Positions 1 through 5,151 of a DNA stretch of 5,151 nucleotides are shown here, one piece after another. The notes below the pieces were generated by a model. The model had not been told where the DNA came from and did not search any database. It worked only from the letters and a program-made list of their open reading frames with translations. This stretch comes from Acidobacteriaceae bacterium (GTDB taxonomy: Bacteria; Acidobacteriota; Terriglobia; Terriglobales; SbA1). The stretch spans positions 1 to 5,151 of the forward strand of contig JAFAGX010000363.1 in NCBI GenBank assembly GCA_019237515.1, written 5' to 3'. The position numbers and the translations under genes are program-made. The number at the start of each line of letters is the position of its first letter. Positions within the stretch are counted from its first letter, which is position 1.

Positions 1-321
1 GTTTCCTGTCAGCGTGTAGGTATTGAACCCAGCGGCGGCTATCTCGTCGAAAGAGTGCTGCTGCTCGCGCCAGGAAATAAAATTCAAAACGGATACACCA
101 AAGCTTGGAAGGTTAAGCCGGTCATTTTTTTCAGCGATCTGGAGAATGCGGTTCGGTTGCCGAAACGGCATTGGCCGAAGCAATTCCGCATTGACGACGC
201 TGAAAATCGAGGTATTGGCCGCAATGGCGAGCGAAACCGTCAGAATCACCGCCGCCGAGAAGCCGGGCGCCTTGATGATTTTTCGCGCGGCGTAACGTAT
301 GTCTTGCGTCAAGCCTTCCAT
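1..321 (-). CDS. ADOP-family MacB/FtsX-like permease, N-terminal fragment (runs off left edge)
   Basis: This is the first 107 codons of an orphan ABC-type permease; the rest lies beyond the left edge. The protein opens with a short amphipathic stretch (MEGLTQDIRYAARKI), then the hallmark APGFS and a transmembrane helix at about residues 20-45 containing LAIAANTSIFSVVNA. Next come LLRPMPF and RILQIAE, and the start of the periplasmic MacB_PCD-like domain with NFISWREQQHSFDEIAA and LTG. This order is diagnostic of the acidobacterial duplicated orphan permease group, proteins usually around 800 residues with two FtsX-like halves and no ATPase gene beside them. Their transport role is poorly defined. 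The ATG at 321-319 is chosen because the family begins at exactly this MEGLTQD-like position and an in-frame TAA lies four codons upstream. No strong ribosome binding site is visible. No PadR-type regulator gene, a frequent neighbour of this group, lies upstream. Confidence 0.9.
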   Translation of the reverse strand, partial: MEGLTQDIRYAARKIIKAPGFSAAVILTVSLAIAANTSIFSVVNAELLRPMPFRQPNRILQIAEKNDRLNLPSFGVSVLNFISWREQQHSFDEIAAAGFNTYTLTGN

Positions 322-385
322 TTGCTTTCGTTATCACTTTCCTCACGCGTATCGCAGGCGCCACCGGGCATCAACGTTGGCACGG

Positions 386-391
386 TTTATA
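386..391 (-). promoter_or_regulatory. Possible -10 box for the ADOP permease gene
   Basis: Read on the minus strand this is TATAAA, about 65 nt upstream of the permease ATG. No good TTGACA-like box lies 16-18 nt further upstream, so the call rests on the -10 element alone and could be chance. Confidence 0.2.
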
Positions 392-569
392 TGTAGGAGC
401 GCAATGAGCGAGCGCGAAACGATTACACACCTTGGCAGACGGACCCCTGTGATCTCAAGGCAAGGCATTTGCCAATCGAGCCTCAAGCCTAAACCATTAA
501 TGGCAAAGGATAAGACAAGTGGGCGCCCTCATCGCTCGCGAGTGCAAGGTGTCCACCGTTGGGTTCTGA

Positions 570-585
570 TGTTCGTAAGCGAACA
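570..585. promoter_or_regulatory. Inverted repeat TGTTCG-TAAG-CGAACA, possible operator or hairpin
   Basis: Two perfect 6-bp half-sites are separated by four bases. The element sits about 100 nt past the peptidase stop and about 250 nt before the permease start. It could be a binding site for a dimeric regulator, or a small hairpin at the 3' end of the peptidase transcript. There is no T-run after it on the minus strand, which argues against a Rho-independent terminator. A dyad of this size is expected about once by chance in a window this long, so confidence is low. Confidence 0.25.
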
Positions 586-683
586 GTCTGGAGAGCCTGG
601 GCAGATCCCAGTAATTCATTGTTTGCGTTTGTTCAAGGTCATTTACACAGGATCATGGATGCTGAGCTGAACATCTACAGCAC

Positions 684-2954
684 TTATTTGCCCATCTGCT
701 CCAGTTTCTGGGAAGCGGAGTCGATGACGGACGATTCATCTTCCAAGGCTTTGGCCACGCGCGCGATTTCCTGGTCAGCTTCGCCGTATTTCTTCTGCTC
801 AATACCTTCGCGAACGCCGGGAATCGTCTTTACCTCATAGCCGGTGTAGACTCCGGGACCGTATATCAGGTGCTTATACCAAGGGCGACGAGGCAAGCCG
901 TCGGCATTGGTCAAGGCGCGTTCACTGCTGATGAGTTGCGCATTGAGAGCGGCAAGCGTTGTCACGGTGTCTTGATCCAGTTGGCCCTGCTTCGCCGACA
1001 ACGCTTCACGGTAATGTTCGGCGCTGCGCGTTAAGGCGTCTACTGCATTCTGAATCGGCGCAAAATTCAAATGCGGAGGAACGACTTCTTTCGGCGGCGC
1101 GACCGTCGGTCGCCGAGGGTCGAAGGTCGCTTTAAAGACCCCTTCGTCTAGTTCCTGATTGCGCTCGCGAATCTCCTCCTGCTTATCCGCCAGCAGCTTT
1201 TGCAACTCTTTTGTGTATTTCTGCATGGTGTCGGCAAAATCAGTGAACTCGAATGGCAGAATTTCCGCGTCGGCCAGTCGCATCACCCCCGTTCCTATGG
1301 TTTGCGACAGGGCGCGGCCATAGACGAAATCAGAATCCGAGAAATGGGTGTACCAGTAGAAATCGTCGTAAATGGAGTGGTAAATACCGCCTTCATCCTC
1401 GCCGCCGTATCCCACATCAAGCGTAGCAATTCCCAGGTGATCGAGGAAGGCCGTAAAGTCTGTGCCGGAGCCCAGCGCGCCAATGCGCAAATCCGCTCGC
1501 TCCCGCACTTGCTTGCGCTCATCTGGATTTTTCGCTTCTGCGATTTCAGATAAACGGTCCCGTTGCCAGACGGTCATCTTGGTTTCGGGATCTTCAATAT
1601 CTCGCGCGACCCCATTAATGAAATGTTCGAGGCTATGAGATCCACCCATGTTGAGAACGCCGCGCCCATTGGCGTCGCTATTGATATATACCGCCGCGTG
1701 CTGCCGCAATTCGTCCGCGTGCTGTTCAGCCCACTCCGTAGAGCCCAGCAGCATGGGTTCTTCGCCGTCCCACGCGGCATAAATTATCGTGCGGCGCGGC
1801 TTCCAACCCTGCTTCAACAATTCCCCAAGAGCACGAGCTTCCTCGAGTAGCGGGGACTGACCGGAAACCGGGTCTTCTGCGCCATTGACCCAGGCATCGT
1901 GATGGTTGCCGCGAATAATCCATTCATCTGGCGCGACACTGCCGGGAATTTTTGCGATAACGTCGTAAACCGGCTTGATGTCCCAATTGAATTCGACTTT
2001 CAAGTGAACTTTCGCCGGCCCCGGGCCGACGTGATACGGAATCGGCAAGTTCCCGCGCCACTCATCCGGCGCCATGGGGCCTTTCAGCGCAGCCAAAAGG
2101 GGCTGAGCATCGCCGTAAGAAATCGGCAGGACCGGAATTTTGGTGATGCTCTTGGCTTCTTTGATCGGCAAACGCTTGGCATCAGGCGTCGCGCCAACTC
2201 CGGGAGTGAGCGGGTCGCCCGGGTTCGATGAAGCAAAATCCATCACGCTGCCGCGCTGGACGCCATTGGGGTTTCGCATCGGGCCGTCAGGAAATACCAC
2301 GTCGCGGGTGTAGCCGTCGTCGTGCGGCTCCGAATAAATCAGACATCCAATCGCGCCATGTTCGGCAGCCACTTTCGGCTTTACCCCACGCCAGGAGTGG
2401 TAATACTTGGCGATGACAATTGCCCCTTTGACCGAAACGCCCAGACGATCGAGCTTTTCGTAATCCTCAGGCAAACCGTAGTTAACGAACACCAGCGGAG
2501 CGGTAACGTCGCCGTCGATGGAATATGCGTTGTAGGTCGGCAACTGCTCGGATTTCTGATTTGAGGTCGGATCGACCGCGAGCGCAGGCTCCTCCAGCCT
2601 AGCCGTGAATTTCGTTGGCTCTGTCATCTCAAGAATGCGAACTTTCGGAGTCGGGAACAGTACATCGAAAGTTTCGATGTGCGCGTCCCATCCCCATTGT
2701 TTGAAATGGGCCAGAATCCATTCGGCATCCTCTTTGTCATAAGGCGAACCGACGTGGTGCGGCCGCGCGCTGAGATGCTGCATGTAATCGCGGATATTAG
2801 CGGGCTCAGGAATTGCCCGGAACTTCTGTTCCCAATCTCGCTCTGTCTGAGTGGACTTTGCCGCGTATCCGAGAAACGAAGTGTCGTCGTCGGCGAGAAC
2901 CGATGGTGGAAGCGTGAGGGCGAAAATCAGCATGATTGCGGCAAATGGTCGCAT
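684..2954 (-). CDS. Secreted M28B zinc metallopeptidase, glutamate carboxypeptidase II-like
   Basis: A 756-residue exported peptidase, close in length to human GCPII (about 750). Residues 1-21 form a Sec signal peptide ending in SVLA. A PA domain spans about 145-300 (VFVNYG, KGAIVIAKY, GVQRGS, GDPLTPG). The M28 catalytic domain follows with the full co-catalytic zinc set: His351 and Asp353 in GNHHDAW, bridging Asp361 in EDPVSG, catalytic Glu398 and ligand Glu399 in WDGEEPMLLGSTEW, Asp427 in YINSDAN and His526 in GGIYHSIYDD. A helical transferrin-receptor-like dimerisation domain covers about 620-750. It probably removes residues from peptides in the periplasm or outside the cell. Residues that give GCPII its glutamate preference are only partly kept (Arg189 yes; Ser236 and Gly705 replace Asn257 and Lys699), so a folate hydrolase or NAALADase label is not justified. 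The ATG at 2954 is preferred over an upstream in-frame TTG at 2978 because it follows a strong Shine-Dalgarno and starts directly at the signal peptide. The gene begins 50 nt after the propeller gene ends. Confidence 0.95.
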   Translation of the reverse strand: MRPFAAIMLIFALTLPPSVLADDDTSFLGYAAKSTQTERDWEQKFRAIPEPANIRDYMQHLSARPHHVGSPYDKEDAEWILAHFKQWGWDAHIETFDVLFPTPKVRILEMTEPTKFTARLEEPALAVDPTSNQKSEQLPTYNAYSIDGDVTAPLVFVNYGLPEDYEKLDRLGVSVKGAIVIAKYYHSWRGVKPKVAAEHGAIGCLIYSEPHDDGYTRDVVFPDGPMRNPNGVQRGSVMDFASSNPGDPLTPGVGATPDAKRLPIKEAKSITKIPVLPISYGDAQPLLAALKGPMAPDEWRGNLPIPYHVGPGPAKVHLKVEFNWDIKPVYDVIAKIPGSVAPDEWIIRGNHHDAWVNGAEDPVSGQSPLLEEARALGELLKQGWKPRRTIIYAAWDGEEPMLLGSTEWAEQHADELRQHAAVYINSDANGRGVLNMGGSHSLEHFINGVARDIEDPETKMTVWQRDRLSEIAEAKNPDERKQVRERADLRIGALGSGTDFTAFLDHLGIATLDVGYGGEDEGGIYHSIYDDFYWYTHFSDSDFVYGRALSQTIGTGVMRLADAEILPFEFTDFADTMQKYTKELQKLLADKQEEIRERNQELDEGVFKATFDPRRPTVAPPKEVVPPHLNFAPIQNAVDALTRSAEHYREALSAKQGQLDQDTVTTLAALNAQLISSERALTNADGLPRRPWYKHLIYGPGVYTGYEVKTIPGVREGIEQKKYGEADQEIARVAKALEDESSVIDSASQKLEQMGK

Positions 2955-2959
2955 GCAGG

Positions 2960-2967
2960 TCCTTTCC
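2960..2967 (-). promoter_or_regulatory. Strong Shine-Dalgarno that fixes the peptidase start
   Basis: On the minus strand this reads GGAAAGGA and ends 5 nt before the ATG at 2954. The spacing is right for that ATG and excludes the in-frame TTG at 2978, which lies upstream of the site. The signal peptide begins exactly at this ATG, in agreement. Confidence 0.75.
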
Positions 2968-2977
2968 GGGTCGGGCA

Positions 2978-2983
2978 ATTATA
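2978..2983 (-). promoter_or_regulatory. Perfect -10 box (TATAAT) for the peptidase gene
   Basis: The minus strand reads TATAAT in the 50-nt gap between the propeller gene and the peptidase gene. Transcription starting about 7 nt downstream, near 2971, would give a leader of about 17 nt that just includes the Shine-Dalgarno at 2960-2967. No convincing -35 hexamer lies 16-18 nt upstream, where the sequence overlaps the end of the propeller gene. This may be a weak or activator-dependent promoter that adds to read-through from upstream. Confidence 0.4.
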
Positions 2984-3004
2984 GCTGCTGAGAAGTGCGG
3001 AGAT

Positions 3005-4711
3005 TTATCGGCGTTTGGGAAAAGCCGCGGATGTAATTCCTTTGCCTTCGACGCAAGTGTACGTTTTGCCGGAACTGAGGTTCTTGTATTCTTCGGTCTG
3101 GCCGCTCGGCCATCGGATGACCATCCGCTCGACGCGATCGCGTTTTCCCAAACCAAATGTCAGCGGCAGCTCCGATTGCGACAAATAACTCGATCCGCTC
3201 TTGACCACTCGCGATTGCGTCGAATCTCCGTCAAAAACGTGTACCAATGCTGCAATCGCATCACGATTCGATTTTGTGCCCACCAGCCGAATTCGAATGC
3301 TTTGATTACCGCTCAACTGATCGTTGCGGAATAGGAACGCCGGCCCATTATTGGTGGTCATCAGCAGATCAAGATCGCCGTCACCATCGAAGTCCCCGTA
3401 AGCGAGGCCGCGGCCAACCTGCGGACGTTGGAAGTCGGGACCGAGTTGGTCTGTGACATCCCGAAAATTTCCTTTGCCGGTATTCAGGAAAAACTCAGGC
3501 GGTTGCGCATACCCAACATTGCGAACATTGCGCACAGTTTCGTCAATGTGACCATTCACCGTCACGAGGTCGAGCGTTCCGTTGAGCGCCGCATCCAGAA
3601 ATAAGCAGCCGAACCCGAGTTTGTCCCTGGAAGGAATTCCAACTCCGCTTTGCATGGCTACGTCCGCGTAGCTGCTTTCCGAGGCACGGTAAAGTCCGAT
3701 CATTTCGTTGTCGAAATTCGTAATAGCGGCGCCGGCTTTGCCAGAGTTGTCGAAATCGGCTACATCAACGCCCATGCCGGCACGGGCCTTGCCCTCGGCG
3801 GTAAACGCAATACCCGTTTCTACAGCCACATCCTGGAATGTGCCATTCCGCTGGTTGCGGTAAAGCTTGTTGGGTTGAGTATCGTTGGCGACGAGCAAAT
3901 CAGGCCAGCCATCCTGATCAAAATCAAACATGGCGACGCCCAGCGATTTCGAACTGCTGTCGAAAATCCCACTTTTCGCGGTGACATCTTCGAACGTGCC
4001 GTCGCCCCGATTGTGAAACAGCCAGCAGGTCTCGCCTCGGTAGGCTTCGGGCGTGCAGTAGGCCTTACGTTTGCCATCGATACTGCAGAAGACGTCATGG
4101 TCGGGGGACCATTTCACATAATTGCAAACGAACAAATCCAGGAGACCGTCGCGATCGAAATCAAACCACAGGGCTGATGTGCTGAATGCCTGCCGCCCAG
4201 CAAGCCCGCTCGTCTTTGTGACATCCACGAACGTGCCTTTGCCCGTATTCCGGAAAAGACGGTTCTGTCCGACGCAGGTGATGAGAATATCGGGATTTCC
4301 GTCGTTGTTGTAATCGCCGACCGCGACTCCCATGCCGTACATTTCGACATCGAGGCCAGCGGTTCGGGTAACATCGGTGAACGTCCCGTCGCGATTGTTG
4401 CGATACAAGGCCAGCGTGGTCCGTGCGCGCTTGTGGCTGGGCCAATCCATTCCGTTGACCAAGAGAATGTCTTGCCAGCCGTCATTGTCGTAATCGAGGA
4501 AGGCACAGCCTGAGCCCAGAGTTTCCGGCAGAAGCTTGCCACCGTAAGCCCCGCTGTTATGACCAAAATGAATTCCGGCGCGCGAGGTTACGTCAACGAG
4601 CCGAAAGCCTGGATCACTCGTTGGCGCAGCAGATGCCAGGGCTGTGAACTTGGACAGTGGGGAAAACGCAGCCAGACCGGCGATGCCCCGGATGAAGCAA
4701 CGGCGATTCAC
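3005..4711 (-). CDS. Tat-exported CRTAC1-like FG-GAP/VCBS repeat protein with ASPIC/UnbV domain
   Basis: A 568-residue exported beta-propeller protein. It begins with a twin-arginine signal (NRRCFIRG, residues 2-9), a mild hydrophobic stretch (9-20) and an ALASAA cleavage region near 24-29. FG-GAP/VCBS repeats follow, each with a Ca2+-loop of the form DxDxDG: residues 73-81, 133-141, 184-192, 263-271 and 440-448 are intact, while those at 319-327 and 373-381 are degenerate. Between repeats 3 and 4 is the CRTAC1-type insert with NYVKW, Cys209, Cys219 and Cys229. The C-terminal ASPIC/UnbV domain (about 483-553) shows NRDAIAA, GSSYLSQSELPLTFGLG and RVERMVIRWPSGQ. Such proteins are thought to fold as calcium-bound propellers binding ligands or proteins outside the cytoplasm; no catalytic residues are recognisable. 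The GTG start at 4711 is chosen because it overlaps the upstream stop as GTGA and places the twin arginines at residues 3-4. No clear Shine-Dalgarno precedes it, which suggests translational coupling to the response regulator. Confidence 0.93.
   Translation of the reverse strand: MNRRCFIRGIAGLAAFSPLSKFTALASAAPTSDPGFRLVDVTSRAGIHFGHNSGAYGGKLLPETLGSGCAFLDYDNDGWQDILLVNGMDWPSHKRARTTLALYRNNRDGTFTDVTRTAGLDVEMYGMGVAVGDYNNDGNPDILITCVGQNRLFRNTGKGTFVDVTKTSGLAGRQAFSTSALWFDFDRDGLLDLFVCNYVKWSPDHDVFCSIDGKRKAYCTPEAYRGETCWLFHNRGDGTFEDVTAKSGIFDSSSKSLGVAMFDFDQDGWPDLLVANDTQPNKLYRNQRNGTFQDVAVETGIAFTAEGKARAGMGVDVADFDNSGKAGAAITNFDNEMIGLYRASESSYADVAMQSGVGIPSRDKLGFGCLFLDAALNGTLDLVTVNGHIDETVRNVRNVGYAQPPEFFLNTGKGNFRDVTDQLGPDFQRPQVGRGLAYGDFDGDGDLDLLMTTNNGPAFLFRNDQLSGNQSIRIRLVGTKSNRDAIAALVHVFDGDSTQSRVVKSGSSYLSQSELPLTFGLGKRDRVERMVIRWPSGQTEEYKNLSSGKTYTCVEGKGITSAAFPKRR
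3053..3265 (-). other. ASPIC/UnbV domain within the propeller protein
   Basis: This segment encodes residues 483-553. The family core is clear: NRDAIAA at the start, then SGSSYLSQSELPL, TFGLGK and IRWPSGQTEEY. The domain is regularly found C-terminal to FG-GAP repeats in secreted bacterial proteins and in animal CRTAC1; its biochemical role is not established. Confidence 0.85.
3368..4495 (-). repeat. In-frame FG-GAP/VCBS repeat array
   Basis: About seven diverged repeats encode residues 73-448. The recurring unit is a calcium loop (DxDxDGxxD), a short variable strand, then a motif like LFRNTGKGTFVDVT. Similarity is still visible in the DNA: 3455-3490 and 4220-4255 match at 28 of 36 positions by my hand count, encoding the NTGKG(N/T)F-DVT part of two distant repeats. 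This is protein repeat expansion, not a mobile or tandem satellite element. Confidence 0.75.
4708..4711 (-). promoter_or_regulatory. GTGA stop/start overlap joining response regulator and propeller gene
   Basis: On the minus strand the GTG start of the propeller gene and the TGA stop of the response regulator share bases, giving a 4-nt overlap. No strong Shine-Dalgarno is seen just upstream. Both points support translation of the second gene by ribosomes finishing the first, and hence one transcript for the pair. Confidence 0.8.
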
Positions 4712-5151
4712 GGAAGGTTAACCAAGCCGTTGCGAATGGCATAGACGACGAGTTCCGCGGTTTTGTGAATGCCTAATGCATCCATGATATTGGCCCGGTG
4801 AACGGCGACAGTATTCGCGCTGAGCTGGAGTTCAGCAGCAATTTCCTTATTTGATTTTCCTTGGGCAATCATCTGGAGAACTTCCATCTCGCGCTGGGTG
4901 AGGGTGTTTCGTTCGCCTTTGAGCCGCCTGGGATTCTCCACCTGCGGGTCCAATATGACCTCGCCAGCTACCACTTTGCGGATCGCGCCCCCTAATTCCA
5001 GATCAACAGCGTTTTTCAAGATATACCCCCGCGCACCCGCGTCGAGTGACTGCCGCACCCAGGTAGCTTCTGGATGCATGCTGAGCATCAACACCAGAAT
5101 TTCGGGAGATTTCTTCAGAATTGCTCTTGTAGCATCGAGCCCGTTCACCTT
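4708..5151 (-). CDS. NarL/FixJ-family response regulator, C-terminal part (start beyond right edge)
   Basis: A DNA-binding response regulator lacking its first roughly 65-70 residues, including the phosphoacceptor aspartate, because the window ends. The visible 147 residues begin in the receiver domain at VNGLDATRAI, the stretch that normally follows the phosphorylation site. The switch serine is in LMLSMHP (residue 24) and the conserved lysine in GYILKNA (residue 46). After a linker, the LuxR-type helix-turn-helix spans about residues 83-145: LTQREMEVLQMIAQGKSNKEIA, then LSANTVAVHRANIMDALGI. The apparent GTG start at 5148 is an internal valine codon, since the reading frame continues to the window edge. 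Phosphorylation by a sensor kinase is expected from the family; no kinase is in view. It is the first visible gene of the operon with the propeller protein and may control that operon or remote genes. Confidence 0.92.
   Translation of the reverse strand, partial: KVNGLDATRAILKKSPEILVLMLSMHPEATWVRQSLDAGARGYILKNAVDLELGGAIRKVVAGEVILDPQVENPRRLKGERNTLTQREMEVLQMIAQGKSNKEIAAELQLSANTVAVHRANIMDALGIHKTAELVVYAIRNGLVNLP

Larger units (their letters stand above)
322..683. other. 362-nt intergenic region without a convincing gene
   Basis: This gap separates the M28 peptidase stop from the ADOP permease start. Short open frames on the plus strand show no recognisable domain, no good ribosome binding site and no family-like composition, so I do not call a gene. 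It holds several short dyads: CCATTAATGG at 494-503, GGGCGCCC at 521-528, CTCGCGAG at 535-542, a 6-bp stem with a TAAG loop at 570-585, and CTGGG-CAGAT-CCCAG at 597-611. None is followed by a T-run on the minus strand, so no classical terminator for the peptidase gene is visible. The region most likely carries the promoter and control sites of the permease gene. Confidence 0.6.

Noticed and set aside
378..393. Sigma-54-like promoter on the plus strand (TGGCACG followed by four bases)
   Set aside because: The -24 element is perfect, but the -12 element reads ATATG where TTGCA/T is needed, so the essential GC is missing. It also points away from the permease, and no plus-strand gene follows.
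55..396. 113-codon plus-strand open frame at the left end
   Set aside because: It lies opposite the ADOP permease start, which carries clear family motifs; the plus-strand product shows none.
597..611. Rho-independent terminator for the peptidase gene
   Set aside because: The 5-bp stem is short and is not followed by a T-run on the minus strand.
299..840. Plus-strand open frames of 123 and 93 codons across the intergenic gap
   Set aside because: They extend into antisense of the permease or peptidase genes, have no recognisable domains and have no convincing ribosome binding sites. A decayed gene remnant is possible but cannot be supported.
2976..2978. TTG as the start codon of the peptidase
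   Set aside because: It lies upstream of the Shine-Dalgarno, overlaps the TATAAT box, and would add eight residues before a normal signal peptide.
2806..3156. Minus-strand 116-codon frame spanning the propeller-peptidase junction
   Set aside because: It overlaps the ends of two well-supported genes in another frame, and its arginine-rich product is typical of an out-of-frame shadow.
3650..4177. 175-codon open frame on the plus strand
   Set aside because: It is antisense to the propeller gene, whose repeats and signal peptide are unmistakable. The translation resembles no family I know and there is no good ribosome binding site.

Overview
The window looks like chromosomal DNA from an Acidobacteriota member (Solibacter/Koribacter-like soil lineages or a related environmental genome). 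Two things point there: the left edge carries the start of an ADOP-type (acidobacterial duplicated orphan permease) MacB/FtsX-like protein, and next to it is a secreted CRTAC1/ASPIC-UnbV propeller protein of a kind abundant in such genomes. This placement is inferred from protein families; no rRNA or other marker gene is present. Base composition is moderately GC-rich and looks even throughout. I saw no insertion sequence, CRISPR array, tRNA or rRNA gene.

All four genes lie on the minus strand, so the window reads right to left. Region 4708-5151 is the C-terminal two thirds of a NarL/FixJ-type response regulator whose start lies beyond the right edge. Its stop codon overlaps by 4 nt (GTGA) the start of a 568-residue Tat-exported FG-GAP/VCBS plus ASPIC/UnbV protein (3005-4711). 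After 50 nt comes a secreted M28B zinc metallopeptidase of the glutamate carboxypeptidase II type (684-2954). It has its own strong Shine-Dalgarno sequence and a perfect TATAAT box just upstream, so it may be read both from the upstream operon and from its own promoter. A 362-nt gap without a convincing gene (322-683) follows and contains several short inverted repeats. The ADOP permease starts at 321 and runs off the left edge.

The regulator and the propeller protein are almost certainly co-transcribed and translationally coupled. The likely theme is a regulator controlling exported proteins, with the peptidase processing peptides outside the cytoplasm. What the propeller protein binds is unknown. 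The most informative points are the regulator-propeller coupling, a peptidase that keeps its whole zinc site but has lost the residues that make human GCPII specific for glutamate, and two propeller repeats with degenerate calcium loops. I found no clearly new defence, mobile or RNA-based system.
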